A stretch of DNA of 64,000 nucleotides. Source: Mesonia sediminis. GTDB lineage: Bacteria > Bacteroidota > Bacteroidia > Flavobacteriales > Flavobacteriaceae. Shown here in pieces: positions 51,623 to 61,553 of this stretch. Where the stretch lies: NCBI RefSeq assembly GCF_042684705.1, contig NZ_JBHULZ010000041.1, forward strand, positions 124,001 to 188,000, written 5' to 3'. The notes below the pieces were generated by a model, which was given only the letters and a program-made list of their open reading frames with translations, was not told where the DNA came from and made no database searches. A program made the position numbers and the translations under genes. Position 1 is the first letter of the stretch; each line of letters opens with the position of its first letter.

Positions 51623-52486
51623 TTAATTATTAAAAACTTCGTTAAAGGTGTATATTTTATCTACTCTCACTCCTTTTTCTGTATTTTTAAGCGTGATGAT
51701 TTCATTATGTGCATCGTGCTCTAAGAACAAATAATATTGTTGAGCTGCCGCTTCTTCTAAAAAGGCTTTCTTTTCTTGTAAAGTTAGCAAAGGTCTTGTA
51801 TCGTACCCCATTACATAAGGTAAAGGCACGTGCCCTGCTGTAGGTAACAAATCGGCCATAAAAACCAATTTTTTACCTTGATAATTGATATGTGGAATCA
51901 TTTGCTTTTCGGTATGTCCATTCACAAATCTTATTCCAAAATTTAATTCTTGGTTGTGTTGGAAATCTTGACCGTTACGAGGTAAAAAACTTAATTGCCC
52001 GCTTTCTTGCATGGGTAATAAATTCTCTTTTAAAAACGATGCTTTTTCTCTATCATTAGGATTGGTTGCCCATTTCCAATGCTCCTCATTAGTCCAAAAT
52101 TTTGCATTTTTAAAGGCGGGTTCATATCCTGTACGGTCTTTATTCCAAGCAATTGAACCTCCGCAGTGATCAAAGTGTAGATGAGTCATAAAGACATCGG
52201 TGATATCATCTGGATGAAAACCTGCTTTTTTTAATGATTTTTCTAAAGAGTCATCGCCCCAGCGATAGTAGTAACTGAAAAATTTATCAGATTGCTTATC
52301 GCCTAAACCATTATCAATCAAAATCAATTTATCTCCTTCCTCAATCAAAAGACAGCGCGCTGCGATATCTATCATATTGTTAGAATCGGCAGGATTGGTT
52401 CTAGACCATAAACTTTTAGGTACCACACCAAACATGGCTCCACCATCTAACTTAAAGTTTCCTGCTTCAATAGGATAAAGTTTCAT
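51623..52486 (-). CDS. Metallo-beta-lactamase-fold hydrolase
   Basis: 287 residues with the metal-binding motif THLHFDHCGG (His102, His104, Asp106, His107) and a later His in NGHTEKQ and LEHDAHNE. No signal peptide, so cytosolic. Resembles lactonase/AHL-lactonase-type MBL proteins, but the substrate is unknown. First gene of a two-gene unit with the S8 peptidase. It diverges from the antiporter gene. Confidence 0.88.
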   Translation of the reverse strand: MKLYPIEAGNFKLDGGAMFGVVPKSLWSRTNPADSNNMIDIAARCLLIEEGDKLILIDNGLGDKQSDKFFSYYYRWGDDSLEKSLKKAGFHPDDITDVFMTHLHFDHCGGSIAWNKDRTGYEPAFKNAKFWTNEEHWKWATNPNDREKASFLKENLLPMQESGQLSFLPRNGQDFQHNQELNFGIRFVNGHTEKQMIPHINYQGKKLVFMADLLPTAGHVPLPYVMGYDTRPLLTLQEKKAFLEEAAAQQYYLFLEHDAHNEIITLKNTEKGVRVDKIYTFNEVFNN

Positions 52487-52629
52487 AAAAAATATAAAAT
52501 TTATTTTTGCTGCAAAATAATAAAATCATTAGGTTTTATTGGGTTTAAAAGTATATTTAACACAGCTTTTTTAACATTGTCAAAGGCTTTTTTTAAAAAA
52601 GTAGTATTTTCGTTTCAAAAATAAAACCT

Positions 52630-54516
52630 ATGGTAGAATTAGCCGGAATTATAATTTTAGGAATATTAGCCCAATGGGTAGCTTGGAAATTTAAAATACC
52701 GGCCATCTTACCACTCATTCTTATTGGTTTATTTGTAGGGCCAATTGCTACTTTATTTACAGAAGATGGGAGTAAACTAATCGAACCTATATGGAATGGA
52801 ACCTCTGGTCTTTTTCCTGGTGAGAGTTTATTTTATTTTGTTTCACTAGCTATAAGCATTATCCTTTTTGAAGGTGGTTTAACCTTGCGGCGGAATGAAA
52901 TTTTAAACGTAGGACCGGTTATCGTAAAATTAATTACCGTGGCCGTGGTCGTCACTTTTATTGGTGCCGGAATAGCGGCCCACTTAATCTTTGGGCTCTC
53001 ATGGCAAATATCATTTCTTTTTGCAGCTTTAATTATTGTTACAGGGCCTACAGTTATCACCCCTATATTACGTAACATTCCGCTTAAGAAAGATGTTTCG
53101 GCTATTTTAAAATGGGAAGGTATCTTAATAGATCCGATAGGTGCTCTTGTCGCTGTATTGGTTTTCGAATTTATAAGTGCTGGTGAAGGAAAGGAGTTTA
53201 CGCAAACCGCATTGATTGAATTTGGTAAAATAGTTCTTTTCGGATTTACTTTCGGGTTCACTTTTGCCCATACCCTTGCTTTTGCAATTAAAAGAAACAT
53301 AATACCGCACTATTTACTAAACGTATTTACCTTAGCTACCGTTTTGGGAGTTTTCGTATTATCTGATGCTTTCGCGCACGAAAGCGGACTTTTGGCGGTT
53401 GTAATTATGGGATTGGTAATGGGTAATATTAATTTGCCTAATATTAAAGAAATACTCTATTTTAAAGAGTCGCTAAGCGTGTTGCTTATATCTATCCTCT
53501 TTATTTTGTTGGCAGCCAATATAAATATGGAAGATTTACTCTTGGTTTATAACTGGAATGCCTTAATCTTATTTGCTATCGTAGTTTTTGCGGTAAGGCC
53601 TTTAGGAGTGTTTTTAAGCAGTATTAAATCGAGTTTAAAAACCAATGAAAAAATCTTTATCAGTTGGGTGGGGCCACGTGGTATTGTTGCAGCGGGTATT
53701 GCTTCTTTATTTGGCTTAAAGCTAGCCAGTCAAGGGGTAGCTGGTGCAGAATACATCACCCCATTAGTGTTTATGATTGTGTTGGGTACCGTTTTACTCA
53801 ATGCAACTACGGCAAGAAGTTTTGCCAAATTGGTGGGTGTATTTCTTACCCATAGTAGCGGAATTTTAATAGTTGGTGCCTCTTCGGTGTCCCGACTTAT
53901 TGGTAGCTATTTAAAACAGAACAACCGCCACGTTGTATTGGTAGACAACAACCGAAACAACATCCGTAAAGCTAAAAATCTAGGATTAGAAGCGATGGAA
54001 GTTAGTGTATATTCAGATGAATTGACCAATAATATAGAACTTAACGATGTGGGTTATCTAATGGCACTCACCGGAAATACTGAAATTAACCAGACTGCTA
54101 TTGAAAAGTTTCAAAACCATTTTGGTGAGCATGGTTCATTTAGATTGGTATCATCAGATGAGATGACAGACCCCGAAAACAATCCAAAAGAAGGCTTGTT
54201 TTCTCCTACCGATGATTTTATAAAACTCACAGAAACGGCGAGGAAATACCCTCAAATAAAAGAAATAAAGCTTAATTCTCAAGAGCATTATAGCGGCTTG
54301 ATAGAGATCACAAAAACAGATCCGGATATCATTCCGCTATTTGTAAAAGATAAGCAAGGCGAATTGAACATTATTCCATCGCACAGTCAAGAGGTAGAAA
54401 TTGAGCAAGATTATATCTTGGTGTATCTAGGAAAAACCCTTGAAACCGAAGCCAAGCAAGAAAAAACCGACTTAAAAGAGACTGTAGAACCCAAAGAAAA
54501 GGCAAAAACCGAGTAG
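52630..54516 (+). CDS. Monovalent cation/proton antiporter (CPA1, NhaP-like) with TrkA-N-like domain
   Basis: 628 residues. The N-terminal 12-13 helix exchanger (about 1-400) has ILIDPIGALVAVLVFEF with the conserved Asp pair region and WVGPRGIVAAGIASLFGLKL. The C-terminal cytosolic part (about 410-560) is a RCK/TrkA-N-like Rossmann domain (ILIVGASSVSRLIGSYL) whose glycine loop is degenerate, followed by a charged tail. It exports Na+ or K+ for protons. A variant -7 like TATTTTCG lies at 52605-52612. Confidence 0.9.
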   Translation: MVELAGIIILGILAQWVAWKFKIPAILPLILIGLFVGPIATLFTEDGSKLIEPIWNGTSGLFPGESLFYFVSLAISIILFEGGLTLRRNEILNVGPVIVKLITVAVVVTFIGAGIAAHLIFGLSWQISFLFAALIIVTGPTVITPILRNIPLKKDVSAILKWEGILIDPIGALVAVLVFEFISAGEGKEFTQTALIEFGKIVLFGFTFGFTFAHTLAFAIKRNIIPHYLLNVFTLATVLGVFVLSDAFAHESGLLAVVIMGLVMGNINLPNIKEILYFKESLSVLLISILFILLAANINMEDLLLVYNWNALILFAIVVFAVRPLGVFLSSIKSSLKTNEKIFISWVGPRGIVAAGIASLFGLKLASQGVAGAEYITPLVFMIVLGTVLLNATTARSFAKLVGVFLTHSSGILIVGASSVSRLIGSYLKQNNRHVVLVDNNRNNIRKAKNLGLEAMEVSVYSDELTNNIELNDVGYLMALTGNTEINQTAIEKFQNHFGEHGSFRLVSSDEMTDPENNPKEGLFSPTDDFIKLTETARKYPQIKEIKLNSQEHYSGLIEITKTDPDIIPLFVKDKQGELNIIPSHSQEVEIEQDYILVYLGKTLETEAKQEKTDLKETVEPKEKAKTE

Positions 54517-54517
54517 G

Positions 54518-55276
54518 CTAATCGGTTGTTATGCTGGCTAAAAGTTCTTCGGTAATTTCGAGGGTATGATACACGTTTTGTACATCATCATCTTCCTCAA
54601 ATTTTTCGATTAAATCAAGAATTTCTTGTGCTTGCGCAACTGGCAGACTTGTCGTGTTTAAGGGTATGCGTTGTAATTCTGAGTTTTTAACTTCTACATT
54701 TAATCTCTCAAGGGCTTCATTCATCTTCCCAAAATCGGTAAAATTGGTATAGATGTAAATAAAATTATCGGTATGCTCAAATTCTTCGGCCCCAGCCTCA
54801 ATAAGCGCCAACTCAATATCTTCAAAATTTACACTTAACTTATCTTTTTCTATCGCAAAAACCCCTTTGCGATCAAATAAAAATTCTAATGAGCCATTGG
54901 TGCCTAGATTACCTCCATTTTTTGAAAATATAGATCGAATAGAGGCAACGGTACGGTTGGTATTATCTGTAGTGCACTCTACAAAAATTGCAATGCCGTG
55001 TGGTCCATAACCTTCAAAACTCACCAGCTCATAATTATCGGCATCTGCTCCGCTTGCTTTTTTAATGGCCCGATTAATCGTGTCTTTGGGCATATTAACA
55101 CCTTTGGCATTGGCAATTGCATTGCGCAGCGCTGGGTTGACATCTGGATCTGGCCCTCCCCCTTCCTTAACAGCGACACTTATTTCTTTTATTGCTCGAG
55201 TAAATTGCTTGGCTCTTTTTTTATCCTGCGCTCCTTTTCTATGCTTTATATTGGCCCATTTACTATGACCTGCCAT
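54518..55276 (-). CDS. YebC/PmpR family regulatory or translation-rescue protein
   Basis: 252 residues from the start MAGHSKWANIKHRKGAQDKK, which is the invariant N-terminus of the family. I reject the upstream in-frame start at 55339 for that reason. YebC proteins are described as transcriptional regulators and more recently as easing ribosome stalling at proline runs. Motifs KGVNMPKDTINRAIKKASG and FVECTTDNTNRTV are present. Convergent with the antiporter gene: one base separates the two stop codons. Confidence 0.96.
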   Translation of the reverse strand: MAGHSKWANIKHRKGAQDKKRAKQFTRAIKEISVAVKEGGGPDPDVNPALRNAIANAKGVNMPKDTINRAIKKASGADADNYELVSFEGYGPHGIAIFVECTTDNTNRTVASIRSIFSKNGGNLGTNGSLEFLFDRKGVFAIEKDKLSVNFEDIELALIEAGAEEFEHTDNFIYIYTNFTDFGKMNEALERLNVEVKNSELQRIPLNTTSLPVAQAQEILDLIEKFEEDDDVQNVYHTLEITEELLASITTD

Positions 55277-55564
55277 AATTCTGAATTTTAAAATTAAAAC
55301 ACAGAATAATAGCCATTTTTGTATTAAAAAGCAACCCAAAAAAACTAATTATAACTAAAAGGAAATATTAGGCTCTAAACTTGGTTACTATTCTATCTAT
55401 TAACTTTTCTAAATAGTATACTTCTAGAGCTACTTATTACTGTAATTAACGGAATTGAGGCAGCTTACATTAAATTTTAGTATTTTTTTTAATAAAAATG
55501 ACACAATCATTTGGATTTAAAACAAAAAAATTAATTTCACACTTTTTTAACAAAACATATTAAA

Positions 55565-55834
55565 ATGAAAAAAATTATTTTTATGGCCTTAACGGCTGGA
55601 GTTTTTGCATTTACCTCTTGTTCAAGCGATGACGATGGAGGCTCATCAAGCGATTGTCAGACTTGCTCTTTAGATTTTGGTGATATGTCTATTAGTAGTG
55701 AGTTTTGTGACAATGGAGATGGCACAATTACCCAAATAGATGAAGATGGTGGTGAGACTATTGTAGATTTGGAGGGAATGAGCTTTCAAGAATATATCAC
55801 CGCTATGGAGCAAACAGGAATGAACTGTAAGTAA
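55565..55834 (+). CDS. Small surface lipoprotein with cysteines
   Basis: 89 residues. Lipid Cys19 followed by SSDDD, an acidic surface-export signal. The mature part is short and acidic, with CQTC, FCDNGDGTITQIDEDGG and a C-terminal NCK. Function unknown; no linked gene on its strand. The 288 bases before it (55277-55564) hold no other gene. Ends at a bidirectional terminator. Confidence 0.7.
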   Translation: MKKIIFMALTAGVFAFTSCSSDDDGGSSSDCQTCSLDFGDMSISSEFCDNGDGTITQIDEDGGETIVDLEGMSFQEYITAMEQTGMNCK

Positions 55835-55847
55835 TATAGTTTCAAAA

Positions 55848-55873
55848 TAAAACCCCTTGTGAAAGGGGTTTTA
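55848..55873. terminator. Bidirectional terminator between small lipoprotein gene and lepA
   Basis: 11-base stem TAAAACCCCTT / AAGGGGTTTTA with loop GTGA, 13 bases after the lipoprotein stop and just beyond the lepA stop. Confidence 0.9.
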
Positions 55874-55883
55874 TACATAAAAG

Positions 55884-57680
55884 TTAGTCATTTAATTTAA
55901 GTACTGCCATAAATGCTTCTTGTGGTATCTCCACATTACCCACTTGTCGCATTCGTTTTTTACCTTTTTTCTGTTTTTCTAAAAGTTTACGCTTACGAGA
56001 AATATCTCCTCCATAACATTTTGCCGTTACATCTTTACGCAGCGCTTTAACCGTTTCTCTTGCAATAATTTTTGCTCCTATAGCCGCTTGTATAGGAATA
56101 TCAAATTGCTGTCGCGGAATTAATTCTTTCAATTTTTCACACATTTTTTTCCCAATATCGTAGGCGTTATCTACGTGAAGTAAAGCCGATAGCGCATCTA
56201 CAGTATTCCCATTAAGCAAGACATCTACCTTTACCAATTTTGAAGGTTTAAGGCCAATTGGGGCATAATCAAACGAGGCATAACCTTTAGATACCGTTTT
56301 AAGACGATCATAAAAGTCAAATACAATCTCAGCCAAAGGCATATTAAAAGTAAGCTCCACACGCTCTGGAGTTAAATAAGTTTGGTTTACGATTTCGCCT
56401 CGTTTTTCTATACATAAAGACATCACTGGGCCAACAAAATCGGCTTTGGTGATAATAGTTGCCTTGATGTATGGCTCTTCTACCCTATTTAGCTTTGAGG
56501 GCTCGGGTAAATCTGACGGATTATTAACCAAAATAACTTCATCGGGTTCCTTGTTGGTAAACGCGTGATAAGACACGTTAGGCACCGTGGTGATTACGGT
56601 CATATCAAACTCGCGCTCTAGTCGTTCTTGAATAATTTCAAGGTGTAACATTCCTAAGAAACCGCATCGGAAACCAAAACCTAGGGCGGCAGAACTTTCG
56701 GGGGTAAAAACCAGCGATGCGTCATTCAGCTGCAGTTTTTCCATAGAGTTGCGTAGCTCTTCGTAATCTTCGGTATCTACTGGATAAATACCCGCAAATA
56801 CCATTGGTTTTACATCTTCAAATCCGGCAACGGCCTCGGTGGTAGGATTTTTAGCATCGGTAATCGTGTCTCCTACCTTAACATCACGCGCGTCTTTAAT
56901 TCCCGTAATTAAATAACCTACATCTCCCGTTTTTATTTCTTTTTGCGGACTCTGTTTTAGAAGCAAAGTACCTACCTCATCGGCGTAATAATCTTTACCG
57001 GTCGCTACAAATTTTATGTGTTGGCCTTTTTTAATGCTTCCATTAATTACCCTAAAATAGGTTTCTACACCACGAAAAGGATTATAAACCGAATCAAAAA
57101 TAAGCGCCCTAAGAGGAGCATCAACTTTTCCTGTAGGTGCAGGAATACGCTCAATAATAGCAGTTAAAATTTCTTCTATACCTATACCGGTTTTTGCACT
57201 TGCAGGAATTACTTCCGATGTATCGCAACCCAATAAATCAACAATATCGTCGGTTACCTCCTCGGGGTTGGCACTGGGTAAATCTACCTTATTTAAAACA
57301 GGAATAATTTCCAGGTCATTTTCAAGCGCTAAATATAAGTTTGATATGGTTTGCGCTTGTATGCTTTGCGCCGCATCTACCACCAACAGTGCTCCTTCGC
57401 AGGCAGCAATAGATCGCGAAACCTCATAAGAGAAATCTACGTGACCAGGTGTATCGATTAAATTAAGCACATATTCTTCTCCCTGATAAGGAAACCGCAT
57501 TTGTATGGCATGACTTTTAATGGTTATGCCGCGTTCTCGCTCTAAATCCATACTGTCTAGAAGTTGTGCTTGCTTCTCTCTTTCGGTAACCGAACCAGTG
57601 AAATCTAAAAGCCTATCGGCCAAAGTACTTTTACCGTGGTCTATATGAGCGATGATACAAAAGTTTCTTATGTGCTTCAT
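55884..57680 (-). CDS. lepA: Elongation factor 4 (LepA)
   Basis: Ribosome-associated GTPase that can back-translocate stalled ribosomes or aid 30S assembly. 598 residues. G1 AHIDHGKST (10-18), G2 region with RERGITI, G3 DTPGHVDF, G4 NKVDLP. The LepA-specific C-terminal domain has CYGGDISRKRKLLEKQKKGK. Two overlapping -7 like elements (57734-57741, 57755-57762) and a small hairpin GTGACT/AGTCAC (57702-57717) lie upstream. Monocistronic. Confidence 0.98.
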   Translation of the reverse strand: MKHIRNFCIIAHIDHGKSTLADRLLDFTGSVTEREKQAQLLDSMDLERERGITIKSHAIQMRFPYQGEEYVLNLIDTPGHVDFSYEVSRSIAACEGALLVVDAAQSIQAQTISNLYLALENDLEIIPVLNKVDLPSANPEEVTDDIVDLLGCDTSEVIPASAKTGIGIEEILTAIIERIPAPTGKVDAPLRALIFDSVYNPFRGVETYFRVINGSIKKGQHIKFVATGKDYYADEVGTLLLKQSPQKEIKTGDVGYLITGIKDARDVKVGDTITDAKNPTTEAVAGFEDVKPMVFAGIYPVDTEDYEELRNSMEKLQLNDASLVFTPESSAALGFGFRCGFLGMLHLEIIQERLEREFDMTVITTVPNVSYHAFTNKEPDEVILVNNPSDLPEPSKLNRVEEPYIKATIITKADFVGPVMSLCIEKRGEIVNQTYLTPERVELTFNMPLAEIVFDFYDRLKTVSKGYASFDYAPIGLKPSKLVKVDVLLNGNTVDALSALLHVDNAYDIGKKMCEKLKELIPRQQFDIPIQAAIGAKIIARETVKALRKDVTAKCYGGDISRKRKLLEKQKKGKKRMRQVGNVEIPQEAFMAVLKLND

Positions 57681-57823
57681 AAATAATATTCTAAAAAATG
57701 GGTGACTCGTAAGTCACTTTTTACTTGTATTTGCAAATATACTATTTTGATTTTCAAAAATAAGTTGCAAAAGTTAAATAGAATTAAGTAATTTCGTATC
57801 CACACGATGTAATTGGTTATTAA

Positions 57824-60232
57824 TTGGTTAGATTTTTTATTTATACTTGTTTTTTATTAGCGTTTAGCAGCAATCTTAACGCTCAATTACATATAAGGGG
57901 CAAGGTTCTTAATAACCAGCAAAACCCTATAGCTTTTAGCAATATTATTTTGTATCAAGCCAAAGATTCTAGTTTTGTTAAAGGCACCAGTAGCGACAAT
58001 CTTGGTGCTTTTCATTTTGATAATTTAAGCAGCGGTAAATATAAAATAGAGGTTAGTTACATAGGTTACAAACCTTTAACCAAAACAATTAGTTTAGATA
58101 AAAATGTAAACCTAGGAACATTTATATTAAAAGCAGAAGAATCGCTTTTAGAGCAGGTGGCTATTACCTTAAGAAAACCCAAATTAATACAGCTAGCAGA
58201 CCGGCTTATTTTTGAGGTAGCCAACACCAGCCTCTCAACCAGTAGTGCTTGGGATATTGCTAAGCATACTCCTGGAGTAGTAAACTTAGGCGATAAACTA
58301 ATGGTTAAAGGTGCTCAAGCAAGCGTATACATAAACAATAGAAAGGTTTATTTAAGCCCAGAAGAAGTGCAAAACATGCTCGAAAATTACAGCGGTGAGG
58401 CCGTAGATAAAATTGAATTAATTACAAACCCCTCTACGGCTTATGACGCCAACGAACGTGTTATTTTAAATATTGTAACCAATTCTTTATGGTTGCCTGG
58501 TTACAAAGGCAGTGTTGCCGCACAATATAAACAAGGAGTATATGCCAAATATCAATTAAATAGCAACCATTTTTATAAAACCAAAAAGCTTAATCTTTTT
58601 GCCAACCTATCGTTTTCGCCAGAAAAAAAGCTCAAGCAAGATGAAAGTTATATCAATTTTTTAAATAATCAAGACCTAATTTATGAGAATTGGCAAACCG
58701 ACTTTGAAAAAACAACTCGTGCACGTAGTTACCAATTAAATACAGCTATTGATTATATTTTGAGTAACAAAGAAAAGCTTTTGTTGAGCTTAAATACCAA
58801 TTTCACCCCTTTTCAAGAAGACAATATACGAGGAAAAACTCAAATATTTAATAGCCAGAAAACCAGAGACTCTTTATTTAACACCCGTAGTCTTTTAGAT
58901 ACAGAGCGCTTAAATTTAGGTCTAAATCTGGCGTATCATTACCAAATAAATGAGCAAGCCTTACTCAAAGCTCATTACCACCAAACATTTTTTGACCGAA
59001 ACATAAATCAAGACATTCAAACTATATATAAAGCAGATGATTTAAGTGTGCTCAATGAAAATAGCTTTACCACAGATGCCAATCAAAAAATTGATATTTA
59101 TGCTACGGGGTTAGACTTTGAAAACTCTTTTAAAAATATAGACTTTGTTGCCGGCATAAAACTATCGCATATCAATTCTGAAAATAGTTTAGCTTATACC
59201 AATATTAAAAGTGATGCTCAGGCAGTACAGAATGTACCCAATTTCAACGCCTTTGACTATAGAGAAAATATCTGGGCAGCTTATACCAGCGTAAAAACAA
59301 ATGTTAAAAAATGGACCGCTCAAGGCGGACTTCGCGTAGAATACACTTATAGAAAAGGAGAAAATATTGCCAACACTCAAAATTTTAAACGCGAGTACAC
59401 CAGTCTTTTTCCTAAAATAAACCTTAGCTACGCCATTGATGAAAAACAACAGCTGGTATTTGATTATTCCCGAAATATAGTCCGACCTAATTACGAATTA
59501 TTAAATCCGTTTTCTTATTTTATCAATGAAAATAGTTTACGCACCGGTAATGAAAAGCTGTTGGCAGCAATAAGCAGAAATTTTTCTTTTAAATATCTTT
59601 ATGGAAATAATTATAGCCTAGATTTATATTATCGTGATAACGGCAGAAACACCACTCAGTTGACTTTTCAAGACAACAGCTTGCGGCTGTTACAAAACAT
59701 ACCCTTAAATGCAATTGACAGTAAATCATGGGGATTAGATGTTTTTCATGGTCGTTATCTCTTCGATTGGTGGTATGCACAAGCCATACTATCTGTTTTT
59801 CACGAAGAAGAACGTTTTCCTGCACTTTTGAGCCCAGAAAACGCATACACTAATGAGGTGAACGGTTTTTACAGCTCTTTGTATAGTAGTTTTACCCTAT
59901 CAAAAGATCAAACCTGGAGCGCAGATGCGTCGTTTTTATATATTTCTAATTACCTAAGTGGTTCTTTTGTGGTTGATAATTTAAACAATCTCACTATAGG
60001 GGTAAAAAAGTCTTTATGGAACAATAAAGGTGAATTATCGCTCCAAATTGCCGATATCTTTAATCAATATGCTTCTCGATTAAAATCGGTTTATCTCAAC
60101 CAAAATAACGGTTATTATGCCTTACCAGAAAATAGATATGTACAACTTGGCTTTACTTATAATTTTGGAAATACTTTACTTAAAGACAACCAAAGAACCA
60201 TAGACCAAAGCGAACGCGAACGACTGGATTAA
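57824..60232 (+). CDS. Outer-membrane beta-barrel protein (TonB-dependent receptor-like) with carboxypeptidase-like domain
   Basis: 802 residues. Signal peptide (VRFFIYTCFLLAFSSNLNA), carboxypeptidase-regulatory-like domain (about 22-110; IRGKVLNNQQNPIAFSNIIL), plug-like segment (about 125-230; LADRLIFEVANTSL, GVVNLGDKLMVKGAQASVYI) and a long beta-barrel. It belongs to the outer-membrane beta-barrel group whose import function is unproven. The start is TTG at 57824: a TAA lies immediately upstream in frame and no ATG precedes the signal peptide. It diverges from lepA. Ligand unknown. Confidence 0.85.
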   Translation: MVRFFIYTCFLLAFSSNLNAQLHIRGKVLNNQQNPIAFSNIILYQAKDSSFVKGTSSDNLGAFHFDNLSSGKYKIEVSYIGYKPLTKTISLDKNVNLGTFILKAEESLLEQVAITLRKPKLIQLADRLIFEVANTSLSTSSAWDIAKHTPGVVNLGDKLMVKGAQASVYINNRKVYLSPEEVQNMLENYSGEAVDKIELITNPSTAYDANERVILNIVTNSLWLPGYKGSVAAQYKQGVYAKYQLNSNHFYKTKKLNLFANLSFSPEKKLKQDESYINFLNNQDLIYENWQTDFEKTTRARSYQLNTAIDYILSNKEKLLLSLNTNFTPFQEDNIRGKTQIFNSQKTRDSLFNTRSLLDTERLNLGLNLAYHYQINEQALLKAHYHQTFFDRNINQDIQTIYKADDLSVLNENSFTTDANQKIDIYATGLDFENSFKNIDFVAGIKLSHINSENSLAYTNIKSDAQAVQNVPNFNAFDYRENIWAAYTSVKTNVKKWTAQGGLRVEYTYRKGENIANTQNFKREYTSLFPKINLSYAIDEKQQLVFDYSRNIVRPNYELLNPFSYFINENSLRTGNEKLLAAISRNFSFKYLYGNNYSLDLYYRDNGRNTTQLTFQDNSLRLLQNIPLNAIDSKSWGLDVFHGRYLFDWWYAQAILSVFHEEERFPALLSPENAYTNEVNGFYSSLYSSFTLSKDQTWSADASFLYISNYLSGSFVVDNLNNLTIGVKKSLWNNKGELSLQIADIFNQYASRLKSVYLNQNNGYYALPENRYVQLGFTYNFGNTLLKDNQRTIDQSERERLD

Positions 60233-60419
60233 TTTCGCTTAAAGCGGATAGAATTACTCCTAATAAAACAACAGTGGCTGTTAAATTAAAATTACCTTTT
60301 AGCTATATCATAAGCCTACTGGCTCGTGAATAATACCTCTTTTTTTGAGGCAGCCTTATAACCGCAATTCGGCTTTTAACAACCTACTTTAAAAAATAAC
60401 CGATTAAAATGCTAAAAAT

Positions 60420-60448
60420 TTGGCTAAATCGTTTTTTTTTTAGATTTG
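60420..60448 (+). promoter_or_regulatory. Promoter of the small secreted protein gene
   Basis: TTG (60420-60422), 18-base spacer containing AAATCG and a T10 tract, then TAGATTTG (60441-60448), an exact TAnnTTTG. The leader is about 20 bases. Shares its whole layout with 38587-38613. The 242-base gap 60233-60474 holds nothing else certain. Confidence 0.75.
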
Positions 60449-60474
60449 ATTAATATTGATTTAATTTTTTTATT

Positions 60475-60729
60475 ATGAAAAAATTATTATTCTTTTTTTG
60501 CTTGATTTTTGCAGCAAATTTTGCCTTTGCAGATAGTGCTAATAATTCAAAAAACCATAATTTGCAAGAAAGCTATGGCACTTGCACTTATTATATTACG
60601 CAAATAACTATTCATGAAGATGGTAGAATTACAGAAACCACAACAAAGTACACTACTTTTGCTTTTAGTGAGTCGCATTGCAGAGAAATAGCCAAAGCAC
60701 ATGCCGCTTTTTTAAATGAAGCGCCCTAA
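60475..60729 (+). CDS. Small secreted protein with two cysteines
   Basis: 84 residues. Signal peptide MKKLLFFFCLIFAANFAFA, then a mature part of about 65 residues with two cysteines (YGTCTYY and SHCREI) that could form one disulphide. There are Thr-rich beta strands between them (ITIHEDGRITETTTKYTTFA). Strong promoter. It lies between two large outer-membrane receptors and just before a GLPGLI gene. No family recognised. Confidence 0.7.
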   Translation: MKKLLFFFCLIFAANFAFADSANNSKNHNLQESYGTCTYYITQITIHEDGRITETTTKYTTFAFSESHCREIAKAHAAFLNEAP

Positions 60730-60746
60730 AATAAGTTTTATTAAAT

Positions 60747-60770
60747 GCTACGCATTTTTAAATGCGTAGC
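60747..60770 (+). terminator. Hairpin between the small secreted protein gene and the GLPGLI gene
   Basis: 11-base perfect stem GCTACGCATTT / AAATGCGTAGC with a 2-base loop, 17 bases after one stop and 15 bases before the next start (60786). Only a weak T-rich sequence follows, so partial termination or mRNA processing is more likely than full termination. Confidence 0.6.
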
Positions 60771-60785
60771 TTGCATTTAAGAATT

Positions 60786-61553
60786 ATGAAGCAAATCTTA
60801 CAAATTATTAGCATTTTTTTATTCGTTAATGCTTATGCCCAAGATGCTAATCAACTACTGGTTGAATATCATTTTAAAAACGACTATTATAGTAATGAAG
60901 AAACTTTAGTTGTAAAAAATAACACGACTCTTTATACAAATGATGAATTGAATTTAACAAACGATGATAATGTTGCTCAAAATGAAGACGGCAATTATTT
61001 AATAGGTCAAAAAAAAATCAGTTTAAAGAAAAAATCCATTTACGGAAATTTAAAGAACAATACCTATAGCATTATCATGCCTTCTAAGAAAAAAACCTAT
61101 TTTGTAAAAGATTCTTTAGGTGATTTAGATTGGAAGATTCACCCTAAAGACACCCTAAAAATTGGTGACTATCTTTGCACCAAGGCAACACTCAATTTTA
61201 GAGGAAGAGACTATATAGCTTATTTTACAGAAGAAATACCCATACCAGCGGGACCTTGGAAATTTAAAGCTTTACCTGGCCTTATATTGTTTATTCAAAG
61301 TACTTCTGGAACACTCACTTATTCTTGGCAGGTAAAAAAAATAGTATTGCCGTTTAACGCAAAAATAGATTTGCAATCGCCTAATAATTTTAATGATAAA
61401 GCTATCTCTTTAAAAGAATACGTAGGAATTATTGATGAAAAACATTTAAGCGACGCTAAGATTCTAGACGCTAGAGCCCCAAAAGACACGGCTGTTGAAT
61501 CTACAAAAATTAGACGACTAGGAATTGAATTGGTTTATGAATGGGAAAAATAG
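60786..61553 (+). CDS. GLPGLI family protein
   Basis: 255 residues from the ATG at 60786, which starts a normal signal peptide (MKQILQIISIFLFVNAYAQ). An ATG 24 bases upstream lies inside the hairpin stem and would disturb the signal. The family motif appears as GPWKFKALPGLILFI (Ala in place of the first Gly of GLPGLI). GLPGLI proteins are exported proteins of Bacteroidota without known function, often paired with TonB-dependent receptor-like proteins, as here. Overlaps the next gene by 13 bases. Confidence 0.87.
   Translation: MKQILQIISIFLFVNAYAQDANQLLVEYHFKNDYYSNEETLVVKNNTTLYTNDELNLTNDDNVAQNEDGNYLIGQKKISLKKKSIYGNLKNNTYSIIMPSKKKTYFVKDSLGDLDWKIHPKDTLKIGDYLCTKATLNFRGRDYIAYFTEEIPIPAGPWKFKALPGLILFIQSTSGTLTYSWQVKKIVLPFNAKIDLQSPNNFNDKAISLKEYVGIIDEKHLSDAKILDARAPKDTAVESTKIRRLGIELVYEWEK

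Noticed and set aside
55277..55339. Upstream in-frame start for YebC
   Set aside because: The family N-terminus MAGHSKWANIKHRKG starts at 55276, so the extension is not real.
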